Assembly: GCA_964017235.1 (NCBI GenBank)
Contig: OZ024931.1
Span: 20,126,189-20,190,188 of the forward strand
DNA: 64,000 nt
Direction: 5' to 3'
DNA from: Sabellastarte sp. h YS-2021
Lineage: Eukaryota > Annelida > Polychaeta > Sabellida > Sabellidae
Both the position numbers and the translations under genes were made by a program. The first letter of the stretch is position 1. Every line of letters starts with the position of its first letter. Positions 1-9,919 of the stretch are shown here, piece by piece. Under the pieces are notes generated by a model, which saw nothing but the letters and a program-made list of their open reading frames with translations, searched no databases and was not told the origin of the DNA.

Positions 1-1335
1 AACAGATCCAGAGACCTTCAAAGTACATTTGTGAACCATGCCTCTGCTAGATTGTATCCGGATCATGTGGACAAATACATCGAAGAGGAGGTCGGCTTCC
101 AAGCAATGCTAGGCCCCCTGGATAACAAGCCTTTTGATATCCATATATCACCCTTTATGACTAGGGCTAAGTCAGATTCTAACTCCAGAAGGACTATCAT
201 GGATCTGAGTTTTCCAAAAGGTTTTTCCATTAATGATGGAGTTCTCAAGAACACATACTTGGGCACAAATTTCCAGATGCATTATCTATCTATTGATTCC
301 ATTATACGAACACTTAATGAACTGGGTCCTTCGGCTGAAATTTTTAAGGTCGATAGATCCAGGAGATATTGACCTCCTTGGCTTGCAACACAGGGATAAG
401 CTTTATCTGGATCTTTCTCTCCCATTTGGATATCGCTTGGGTGCTTTTTTCTTTAGTAAGATCAGCGATGCTGTAAGGTTTATCATGAACAAAAATGGTC
501 ATAATGCACTCATGAATTACATTGATGACCTCATATACTATGGATTGCCTTCCAACATAGGTTATTCTTATAAATTTTTGTTGGATCTTCTCCAGGAACT
601 TGGACTTGACATTAGTGCTAAGAAACTGTGTCCTCCTAGTACAAAGGTCATATGTTTAGGTATCATGTTTGACACTGTCAACAGAAGTATCTCGATTCCG
701 GATAATAAGTTACAGGAAATATGTCAGACATGTAATGAATGGTCGGAGAAGAGAATAGTTACCAAAAATGAGTTACAATCATTATTAGGTTTATTGTTGT
801 ATATTACAAAATGTGTTAGACCGGCCAGATATTTTCTGAACCGTATGCTCCAGCTTCTTAGAGATAGCCATAATGATCAGAATATCTGTCTGACTGCCGA
901 ATTTTTCAAGGACTTGAGATGGTTTCAAGTATTCCTAACTTCTTATAATGGAATCACATTCTATCATCAACCCCCCTTCATAAGCGTATATATCTAGATG
1001 CCTCTTTAGAAGGTTTAGGCGGTTGTTATGATAATTATGTATATGCTTTAAGCACTCCCAGAGGTTACAATGACTATAATATTGCACATTTAGAGATCCT
1101 TAATGTGGTGGTAGCCCTTAAAATTTGGGCCCCTCAATGGGCCAACAAATCCATCCAGATTATGTGTGATAATATGGCAGTAGTGGAGGTCCTGACTAGT
1201 GGCAGAGCAAGGGACTCTATTATGGCAACTTGTGCCCACAATGTATGGCTGTTGGCAGCTATGTTTAATGTTAACATTATTGTCAGTCATATCAGAGGTC
1301 TGGATAACTCCATAGCTGATCTGCTTTCCAGATGA
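1..1335 (+). pseudogene. Ngaro-like reverse transcriptase-RNase H, decayed and cut by window start
   Basis: Reverse transcriptase joined to RNase H of a tyrosine-recombinase retrotransposon. The sequence aligns by eye with the intact copy at 33332-35809. The fingers segment ends near 355, where the stretch carrying the first catalytic Asp (DISRAF in the intact copy) is deleted with a frame change. The frame then resumes with the palm, and the YIDD active site is at 518-529. A second frame change lies at 995-997, where a TAG appears. The RNase H domain then reads open from 994 to 1335, with LDAS at its start, CDNMAVV in the middle and ADLLSR at its end. The 5' part, gag and repeat A1 lie left of the window. 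At least two frame breaks make it inactive. Family identity is sure; the Ngaro label rests on the absence of a methyltransferase domain after RNase H and on the split repeats downstream. Confidence 0.88.
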
Positions 1336-1426
1336 CATTTAACGGTTGATAATTGTCAGAAATTACACACTTTGGTTGCAAATCCTGTATGGCTTGATAC
1401 ACATATAGATTTAACCTTGCTTAATC

Positions 1427-2455
1427 ATGATATTTAGCCACATTTCTTTTGTCATTTCAGATTCTCAGGTGGCGACAGCTCCACTGGCTACCCAGGCTTG
1501 CAGAAGGTTGTGTTTTGGCTTCCGCCCTAATACTTTGGCCTCTTATGAAAGAATGTTTCAACTCTTCATGGCTTTCCTGGTGGTGGTGGACCTGTCGCTC
1601 CCTAGAATCTCAACATTGGATGTGCTTGCCTTTATGGAATACCTAGACCAGTCTGGTATGTCTCCTGACAATATCACTAATCATATTACTGGTATTAGAT
1701 CCATGTCCATTGTATATGGTATAGACACTGCACCATTTAGAGACCAAAGGATTCCTTTGTTTATTAAATCTCTAAAAATTAACCGGCCTTTGGCTCCTGT
1801 TGTTAAAATACTCATAGATCAGACTTTGCTTTTGCAAATAGTTACAGTTTCAGCCCACTTACAATTCCCTTTTGTCTATAAAGCATTGTACTTATTGGCA
1901 TTCTTCTCCTTTCTCAGGATTTCCAACATACTGCCCCATGCCGCCAAGAACTTTGATAAGACGAGGCATCTCTGTGTGGGGGATGTGGTTTTTGCTTTTC
2001 AGAGGGCAGTCATTGTGGTGAAATGGTCTAAGACCTTGCAGGACCGGGTGAAGACCACTACAATAGATATTCCTTACTTACGTGCGTCTGCCCTTTGCCC
2101 GATTGAAGCTCTGAAAAAGATGCTGGCCACATATCCCTCCCATCAGGATTCCTCTTTGTTTCAGATTCCATAGGCTGGCTCCCTTACACCTCTCACAGAT
2201 TCTGCTGCTAGAAAGCATCTTAAGCAGGTGTCGCTACTACTGGGACTACATAGGTCCCTCACTTTCCATGATTTTTGCAGGGGGGGGGGGGGCCTCCTGG
2301 GCTTTTCAGCATGGAGTTTCCATTCAGGACATCCAGGCTCATGGTACCTGGACATCCAATTGTGTCTGGAGATATATTGCCCTTCTTTCTTCCCAGTCAC
2401 GGGTTTCATCTGCATTCAGATCACACTTGTATTCCTAGCCTCCTCTCCCTACCTC
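1427..2455 (+). pseudogene. Ngaro-like tyrosine recombinase, decayed
   Basis: Site-specific recombinase that would integrate the circular cDNA of the element. The N-terminal core-binding part and the first catalytic Arg motif (FSFLRISN, near 1908-1931) are intact. An in-frame TAG at 2171-2173 stops the protein. The same frame continues to a His-x-x-x-Arg version of the HxxR box at about 2266-2280, where a run of 13 G (2280-2292) throws the frame. The remaining motif (GTW...WRYI, with the nucleophile Tyr) is in other frames up to about 2400. It follows RNase H directly, as in the intact copy at 35836-36813. No usable ATG stands before the core domain, which is also true of the intact copy. Non-functional. 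Confidence 0.85.
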
Positions 2456-2468
2456 TACTGGGAGTTTG

Positions 2469-3001
2469 GGGCCCCTTCTTTCCATTATTATATCACATTT
2501 CTGTCATAATGTTACATGTTTATACTATATTATGACCTCATGACCTGGTGGGACCTCTCCACTTCTCAACTCAAGGTTCATAATCTGCTTGGGTGACCTT
2601 GACCTTTGACCTTAATTCACATCTGCTTGTCATTGATGGAGGTATTGTTTTCACCCCTCAATTTCTAAGGATAATTCAATACTACTTCATGGTTTACCTT
2701 GACCTTTGACCTTGATCCACCTGGGTTTTGACCTCCAGGTATTGTTTTCACCTTTCAACTTGTTTTATAATTTATACTTAATTCATGGTGTATCAAGTAG
2801 ATATGACCTCAGGTAAAGGTTTATAATTTGACCTTCAGGTCAACCCCAGTTAGATTGGGGTCATGGGGGGGGGGGTCTCCAGATCTATATTAATGAGATT
2901 ATAATGTCAGCTTTTAGTACTCCTTTATTAACATACATTATGTACTCTTTCATGTCCTTTGTGTTATATGTCTTTAAAAGTATTTTTAGTAGCAACATTT
3001 A
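2469..3001 (+). repeat. Split direct repeat B1 of the first Ngaro-like element
   Basis: This 533-bp block recurs from 3389 to 4164, interrupted there by a SINE. It starts at GGGCCCCTTC and ends at AGCAACATTTA. In Ngaro/PAT-type elements the internal B1-A2 block rebuilds the termini of the circular cDNA, and that order (YR, B1, A2, B2) is what is seen. The block is rich in TGACCT/AGGTCA half-sites and has an 11-G run at 2865-2875. Confidence 0.85.
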
Positions 3002-3388
3002 GGCGCCCAACTGAGTTAATGGAAGTTTTATACATTTGGCGCCCAACTGAGTTAATGGAAGTTTTATACCCTGGCTTCTGTATTGTTTGGTAGCCAGATT
3101 GGTTAATTTATTGGTAGGACTGTCCTGGCGCCTCGTGCCCAGTGGAGTGGAGTTTATGGACTGTCCTGGCACTGTTGCCCAACTGTGAGTGGAGTTTATG
3201 GACTGTCCTGGCACTGTTGCCCAACTGTTGTGCAAGGTCGATTATGGGACTGTCCTGGCTCAGTGCCCAACGAACTTTATATGAAAGGTTCAATTGTATC
3301 TGCCTGCTATAATTTACTTGTTTTTATCTTTAGTAACTTACAGATTTTAATTGTAATTTTATATGGCCCTTATTTACTATTGCCAGAT
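3002..3388 (+). repeat. Repeat A2 of the first Ngaro-like element, with internal tandem repeats
   Basis: The 387 bp between B1 and B2 occupy the position of A2. The partner A1 would lie left of the window. It holds two short tandem arrays. One unit begins GGCGCCCAACTGAG at 3002 and again at 3038, a 36-bp period. The other has GGAGTTTATGG at 3149 and 3191, a 42-bp period, with a partial third unit. No coding potential was seen. Confidence 0.7.
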
Positions 3389-4164
3389 GGGCCCCTTCTT
3401 TCCATTATTATATCACATTTCTGTCATAATGTTACATGTTTATACTATATTATGACCTCGTGACCTGGTGGGACCTCTCCACTTCTCAACTCAAGGTTCA
3501 TGATCTGCTTGGGTGACCTTGACCTTTGACCTTAATTCACATCTGCTTGTCATTGATGGAGGTATTGTTTTCACCCCTCAATTTCTAAGGATAATTCAAT
3601 ACTACTTCATGGTTTACCTTGACCTTTGACGTCGATCCACCTGGGTTTTGACCTCCAGGTTTTATACCTTTCAACTTGTTTTATAATTTATACTTAATTC
3701 ATGTTGTATCAAGTAGATATGACCTCAGGTAGTACTTTATAATTTGACCTTCAGGTCAACCCCAGTTAGATTGGGGTCATGGGGGGGGGGTTCCAGATCT
3801 ATATTAATGAGATTATAATGTCAGCTTTTAGTACTCCTTTAAGTGGGGGCCACGGTGGCAGAGTGGTAACACTCTCGCCTCCCACCTCTGAGGCCGGGGT
3901 TCGATTCCCGGCCCGGCCTCAAGTGGGAAAGCTGGTAGTTGCTTGCCGTTGGTCGGCAGTTTACAGTACAGAACCCTAACGAACTCTATGTACTGGTTTC
4001 CTCTGCCCTTCCAACTACCCGTCGTGATATGACCTGTACAGTGTTGAAAGCGACGTAAAACCCCAAATAAATAAATTTAGTACTCCTTTATTAACATATA
4101 TTATGTACTCTTTCATGTCCTTTGTGTTATATGTCTTTACAAGTATTTTTAGTAGCAACATTTA
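3389..4164 (+). repeat. Split direct repeat B2 (right end of the first Ngaro-like element), split by a SINE
   Basis: Second copy of the 2469-3001 block, with scattered substitutions. It is interrupted by a SINE at 3842-4075 and resumes through 4164 (ends AGCAACATTTA). The end of the repeat marks the right boundary of the element. B1 and B2 differ by several substitutions and small indels, so this insertion is clearly older than the one at 31733. Confidence 0.85.
3842..4075 (+). mobile_element. tRNA-derived SINE, copy 1 (full length, 15-bp target-site duplication)
   Basis: The head is tRNA-like: an A-box-like TGGCAGAGTGG and a B box GGTTCGATTCC, with the arrangement of tRNA-Gly and CCC at the anticodon position. 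A tRNA-unrelated body follows, and the 3' end carries TTACGTCG in complement and an AATAAATAAA tail. A perfect 15-bp duplication, TTTAGTACTCCTTTA, flanks it at 3827-3841 and 4076-4090, which proves insertion into repeat B2. It would be transcribed by RNA polymerase III and moved by a LINE. Five more copies lie in this window. Confidence 0.92.
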
Positions 4165-4918
4165 TTGTATAATAAATATATATAACCCCAGTGCGTCTTT
4201 ATTGGGGGCGAACAGGGACTGTGATATTTACTTGAAAGTGAAACTAGTTGGAATAAGGAGTAATTTTTCACACTTTAGTAATCTTTTGGCACTATTTTTT
4301 AACAAAATAGTTTTAGCAAAAATTGAGCTAGCAACTGTGTGACAACATTTTGAAGGTTAAATTAAAGGTTTTAAAAACTCAATAGAATTACTTCCCAGTT
4401 AACATTTTTGGGATTTGTAAAAGTTTGAAAGGAAATGCTTGCCAAAGGTTAAAAATGGTACGAAAACAATTTATACGAAAACCAATGGTAAGAAAACTAT
4501 TAAGAAAAACGTATTCAAAATGTTTTATGTATACCGTTTATTAAACATTTAATGATAAATGTTAGAAAAAATGTGGCAAATGAACATAATGTCTTAATAA
4601 TAATGTGGTCAGATGTCAAATTTAATATCTTTGTAAGGTTGCTCACCAATGAAAATATTACATTTATATCTAAAATTGCAAGATAGTGGTTTAGAAATTG
4701 TGCTCCCATCCAATGCTTGCTTTTATTCTTGCTTGTATGTGAGCCAAAAACTCCTCTAAAATCCCCTATTATTGCTCATGGTCATTTTTGTTTGGACATG
4801 TTTGAAGGTAAACGTTCAAATAAGTATTCTGAAAATATATGGATATAAAAAAACATTTTTAAAACATTTGATAGAAAATATTTCAAAAATGTTTTAAAAC
4901 GACGGGTATGAAAACCAG
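4165..4918. other. AT-rich DNA without a recognised gene
   Basis: This stretch lies between two Ngaro-like relics. No reading frame, tail or terminal repeat could be tied to a known family. It may be eroded element sequence. Confidence 0.5.
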
Positions 4919-5350
4919 TTGCTCTTAAACGTTTTTAAAACATTTACAGAGCAAACATTTACATTTCTTTATATAACCAAGTGTGTCATCTGTTCCATTT
5001 TGTTTTTAAATATAATGTTGGAGCTCTTACGTCAAAACACAAACAATAAAATTTTAAAGTTGACCCAAGACTTTTATAAAGACCTTATTTGGTTTTTGAC
5101 CCTTTTGGCCCAGTATAATAGGATTATAAAAACCCAAACCTGTGCACTTAGGTGCCTCTCTTACTGGTCTGGGTGGGGCCCATGCTGATATGGTTTATTC
5201 TCTGGACACCCCTAAAAGTTTTTCTGAACTATGCTTTTGTGCATTTGAAAATATTAAATATTATGGTAGCACTAAAATTTGGGCGCAGTATAGGCAAGAT
5301 AAATATGTAGAAGTCTTCTGTGACAACTTAGCAGTCGTTCAGGTTTAGAA
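4919..5350 (+). pseudogene. Ngaro-like RT/RNase H fragment (second relic), interrupted by a LINE
   Basis: The end of an RT domain (FLYITKCV then QDFYKDLIWFLTLLAQYN) is followed, in a shifted frame, by the RNase H start (LGASLTGLGG) and its central Asp motif (CDNLAVVQV). Both match the intact copy at 33332-35809. The frame is lost at about 5350-5375, where a minus-strand LINE begins. The RNase H tail resumes beyond that LINE at about 8760, so a single relic was split by a later insertion. Confidence 0.8.
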
Positions 5351-5374
5351 AACAGGCAAAGTGTAATGATGAAG

Positions 5375-8300
5375 AACTTAAATCTAATCTAATCTACTGC
5401 TTTGCAGGCGCAATCACTTCCCGACAAAGGGGAATTCAGTGTGCTAGCTTAACAAAAATCATTTATTGAAAGGAGAGTTGAGGGACGTTCAAGGTCAGTA
5501 ATCAGACGTTGTTGGTGTGACCAAGAGGGAAGGAGGCTAAGTTGGGAAACTGGAATTGAAGAGGTGGATTTTAGGTTTTTTCCTGAAAGATGCGACATAG
5601 GGGCTATTTTTTTTATTTGGAAGGGGAAGGAGTTCCAAAGAACTGGGACATAGTGACTGAAACAATTAGAAAAATGTTTGATTGATTTATGAACTTTACT
5701 GTCGAAAGTTGGGGTATGAAGGAACTTGAATTTGGGGGTGCTTTGCCTTGTATTTCTGGAAGAGGTGTAGGGGTAAACTGGTTGACCCTGGTTAAGAATT
5801 TTGTATGTAATGAGGCCTATTTAAATTGTACCCTGTACCTGTCTGGGAGCCAATGGAGTTTTTTTAGTTGAGGGGTAATGTGAAAGAATTTAAACGAACA
5901 AGTGACAACTCTGCCGAGTGAGTTTTGGACTAACTGCAATCTCTTAACTCAAAATCAGTGAGTGATAAGAACAGGGAATCGCAATAGTCCAATCTGCTGC
6001 TCACCAAAGCATTTACTAAAAGATGTTTTAAGGTCTAGACGGGGGTGAATTCTGTAGAGGTCTCTCACATGAACTCTGGTGGTCTTTATGACCTATGACA
6101 CATGGTCTAAGAAAGTGAAATTAGAATCAAACACCACTCCAAGGTGCCTGACATGTTGTGCTGGTGAGACCTGATTACCAAGAATATTGATAGGACAGTG
6201 AGGAAGGAGTTGTTTACGGTTGTTTTTGGAGCCTGTCAGAATAAACTCGGTTTTGTCAAGGTTCAGTTTTAATTTATTTGTGAACATGAAATTTTGAATG
6301 TCGTTTAGGTAGTTCTTTAGTTTTTGTATAGAGTGAGAGAAATTTGCTGGTCAGAGTGTTATAACTGGGTGTCATCGACATAGAAGTGGTAGTTAATACT
6401 AGTGCTGTAACGAGTTGACCGAAACTCGAGTCGTAACTCGGTGGGCGATATTTGGGACCACATCGATTTACGTAATTTAAACTCGAGTTTTTAAGAAATA
6501 AATTATGATATACTAGTCTTGTTATAAAACCAGCACTTTTACAATTTATCTAGCCATAAAGACAAAAAATTCAATGAGCAATGGCCGTTTTTAAATTTTA
6601 TTTCCTTATTTACGTGGATGTTCCATAATGTGCTCATACATATCTGTACAATTTAACCGGCAACAGAATATATTTCCTTGCAATAAAATGGTACTAAATA
6701 CGTCAATGGCGGATCCCTTGATGACAATATTTGGACATTGTTATTTTATTTATATTTGTGTCATTTACTCGAGTTCAACTCGAGTTCAACTCGCATCTAA
6801 CAAGCGAGCGTCGATCTACAGAAATCACTGTTGATTACAGCTCTAGTTAATACTAATGTGAGAGTGAATGATTGAGCTGATTGGGTTAGTGCAGAGAGAA
6901 AAAAGAATTGGACCGAGGACGGAGCCTTGGGGGACCCCATACTGGAGTGCAGCAGGATGTCAGAGTGTGCTACCTACCTTGACCGAGTGTGTCCTTCCCG
7001 ACAGATATGATTTGAACCAGTCAAGTGCTAGTTCACTGATTCCATCGTAAACATTATGTCAGTCCAGGAGAATGGTGTGGCCAATGGTATCAAACATGGC
7101 GGAGAGATCCAGAAGGGTAAAGGCTGTGACAGACCTTTGGCCATATTTAGAAGAATATCATTGCAAATATTAAGGAGGGCACTTTCAGTAGAATGGTGTT
7201 TTCTATAAGCCGATTGGAATGCAGTCATAAGGCCGGCTTCATCAAGGTGAGTTTATAGCTGGACTGCTACTACCCATTCAAGTATCTATGAAATAAAGTT
7301 TACATTAGAGATAGGCCTCTAGTTTTTGAAATCTTCTTCTAAGGATGATATTTTGAGGATTGGGGTAACACAGGCCGGCTTAAAAAATTAGGACACTTAC
7401 CTTGTTCAAGAGAGGCGTTAATTATTGAAGCGATGGGGGTGTTGAGAATATCCAGATAATCAAGAACAAGAAAAGTGGGCCAAGGGTCAAGGGAACATGA
7501 TTTACTTGGAGAGTTCATAATGATTTTTGTAACTTGATCCTCGGTTACAGTAGAGAAAATGGAAAGCATGGGGAAGGAGAGTCTGGGGTGATGTGTTGTG
7601 AATTCAGCTATGTAGGGAAAGTTGAGCATATTTTTTTCAATTTTTGAAAATCTGTCAGCCAAAAGCTGAGGAGGATTTATCGGTAGGAGCATCTTGTGTG
7701 GTAGTCTGTGTTACACATCGCCAAGGAATCACTATAATTTTTTGGGGTTGTGGTGATTATCCTGAATTTGTGCTTTAAGGAATTCAGATTTGGCCTGCAT
7801 GCAGATTCTATTGTACTGATGGACTTTCTGTATGTATTGGGATCTATTGATGGTTGATTCATTTCTGTGCCAAATCTGTTCGCTTGGTCTCTTTTGCCAC
7901 AATTACAGATTCGTTAACCCATCCTGGGATGTACTTTGCCTTATGGTGTCTGGTATGAGGTGGTGTGTGTTTGTCATTAAGGGTGGACAAGATAGTATGA
8001 TATTGTTTGTAGAGTGTATCAGCTTCCTTGGACAGATTATTTATTAGTTCAGAAGCAAGGAGATCTGTTTTGATTTTCTCTTTATCAATTTTATAGCACT
8101 TACAAAAGGTAACAGTAGCATTAGTTTGGGATCTAGGGGTTGAGAGATTTAGGGTGAAACTAACTGAAAAAATGGTCAAAAAATAGGATCAGTGGTATGG
8201 ACATTAGAAATATTGTCATTGTTGGATTTGGTTAAAACCAGGTCAAGAGTATATCCATGAATATGAGTCAGGAAGTTAACTTTCTGAATTAATCAAATGA

Positions 8301-8560
8301 ATCGATCAATGAGGGAAAGGTTTTTGAATTTGTGCATGTTGTTTCAAGGTGAAAATTGAAGTCGCGGATGATCACTAGATTTTCAGTGGTGTGATGAATG
8401 TCCTCCAAAACTGAACTGTTGAAAAAATGTTGGAGTACTGGAGGATGGTGGTCTGTATATATTCAGAAAATGAAAAGATTCTTTGTGTAGGGATATCTTG
8501 ATGAGGAAATTTTCAAAGGTGGTGCAGGTTAAATGAAACTATTCAATTATTAATAAACTT
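5375..8560 (-). mobile_element. CR1/L2-like non-LTR retrotransposon, decayed, minus strand
   Basis: A LINE that encoded an APE-type endonuclease and a reverse transcriptase. Read on the minus strand, 8480-8340 gives the endonuclease motifs NIYRPPSSSTP and a decayed GDFNFH, and 8300-8200 gives HGYTLDLVLTKSNN. The stretch 8179-7859 is the endonuclease-RT linker, and 7692-7228 is the fingers/palm (SLDPWPTFLVLDYLDIL, QSAYRKHHSTESALL). The YVDD active site is at 6371-6382, followed by the RT C-terminal region (HVRHLGVVFDSNF at 6200-6100) down to about 5600. The 3' tail is a short repeat of TAGAT type near 5376-5396. Many stops and frameshifts are present. It sits inside the RNase H region of an older Ngaro relic and is itself hit by a hAT MITE. 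A plus-strand relative is at 39056-40590. Confidence 0.82.
6400..6845. mobile_element. hAT-type MITE (446 bp) with 8-bp target-site duplication
   Basis: The termini are imperfect inverted repeats: TAGTGCTGTAA at the left and, reverse-complemented, TAGAGCTGTAA at the right. The 8-bp sequence GTTAATAC is duplicated exactly at 6392-6399 and 6846-6853. An 8-bp duplication with CAGTGCTG-like ends is typical of hAT transposons. The interior has no transposase and repeats CTCGAGTTCAACTCGAG-type motifs, so it is non-autonomous. It landed about 10 bp from the YVDD codons of the LINE. Confidence 0.85.
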
Positions 8561-9360
8561 TGAATTCCATAATATACAGGTAAAGTGCCTCAGTAAATTA
8601 GTTCTCATTGGACTTAGCAGTAGATATTAATAATCATATGGCATACCGCCTCTAATAAGAACCTCAACTAATCCCTGTCTCTTTGAGATAGACTTCTTAG
8701 AAATAAACCCAGCAATTGGTGACAAGTAATATGTGTTGTTGTATATGGGTTCTCAATTCCAATGTTTATTGTTCATTTGGCCATATCTCACATACCAGGC
8801 AAAAATAGCTTAGCTGCTGACTTGCTATTAAGGTGGAATACTATTGCTAACAATTATGAAAGGTTAGAGTATCTTAAATCAAGCCATTATTGGATGTCAG
8901 CACATTTAGATTTAATATAATTTAATTACGATATCTGATTAAAACAATGTGTGTTGTTTTATTGTATACAATACTACATATTGATTTGTTGCAGATCCTA
9001 ATTCAATGCTAGGCCAGCTCACCACCAGTGTGAATCACATACCAACCAAAGGCTTTCGACCCAATACTCATTAGAACTATGCATGCATGTTTAAAGATTT
9101 CCTTATATACCTGGTAGTCGCTGGCCTAGCTGTTAGCCATAGCCCCCTGTTAAGAACAGTGGAATTATAAAAAGTGTGTTCTCTTTAAGTGCAGGAGAGC
9201 CTTGTGCATGTTTGTCAAACAGTTCAAAACACATTTTCTTTCAGGGCCATTTCCCTTTTTGCCTTTTACAGCTTCTGTTGCATTGTTTCACTGACCCCAC
9301 CGCCTATGTTGGACATTTTACTCAACAAGGTTCACCTGCATCAAATATATAATTTAAACT
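8561..9360 (+). pseudogene. Continuation of second Ngaro-like relic: RNase H tail and tyrosine recombinase start
   Basis: Once past the LINE, the Ngaro relic resumes. At about 8765-8845 the RNase H end reads HISHIPGKNSLAADLLLRW, matching the ADLLSRW end of the intact copy. From about 8997 the recombinase N-terminus is visible (KGFRPNT, then KDFLIYLVVAGL), and at 9240-9290 a decayed form of its first catalytic Arg region (SLFAFYSFC). At 9363 a Harbinger element cuts it. No recombinase C-terminus was found beyond that element. The 200 bp after 8561 are unassigned. Confidence 0.68.
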
Positions 9361-9525
9361 TATGGGGGTGGTCAAGCGGGGCCATCTTGTCAGTAACTAA
9401 GGAATTTTCAAGGGTCGGGAGCAATGTTTACAGATTCGGTCATGGTCGGTTGCACTTTGCCAGCGGTTATTAAAGTTATTAAACATTATTATGGAACTTT
9501 GGAAAATTGTTCAAAATTTGTTGGA

Positions 9526-9731
9526 TTTATTTATTTATTTGGGGTTTTACGTAGCTTTCAACACTGTACAGGTCATATCATGATGGGTAGTTAGAAGGGC
9601 AGAGGAAACCAGTACATACAGTTAATCAAGGTTCTGGACTGTAAACTGCGGACCAACGGCAAGCAACTACCAGCAACTACCGGGAACCGAACCCCAGCCT
9701 CAGAGGTGGGAGGTGCAAGTGTGGCCCCTGG
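9526..9731 (-). mobile_element. tRNA-derived SINE, copy 2 (minus strand, 12-bp duplication)
   Basis: Same family as 3842-4075, reverse orientation, with the tRNA-like head decayed and shortened. AAATTTGTTGGA is duplicated at 9514-9525 and 9732-9743. It lies in the 3' part of the Harbinger element. Confidence 0.85.
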
Positions 9732-9919
9732 AAATTTGTTGGAAATTTGTGAGACATTGGTGCAATACCAGCTCAAATATAAGTTCTTGGAATAATTGGG
9801 TAGCCCTGAAGAGTACTGATAGATGTCAGCTTCTTCTGTCCCCAGGGTAGTTCCTCTTCACATCTCAGATCCTATCCTCCTGCCCAGCCAATGCACCAAT
9901 GAGATTGAAGTAATCTTTT

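Noticed and set aside
3842-3925. Functional tRNA-Gly gene
   Set aside because: The anticodon stem is mismatched, the sequence continues into a shared body with an A-rich tail, and a target-site duplication flanks the whole. It is a SINE head.
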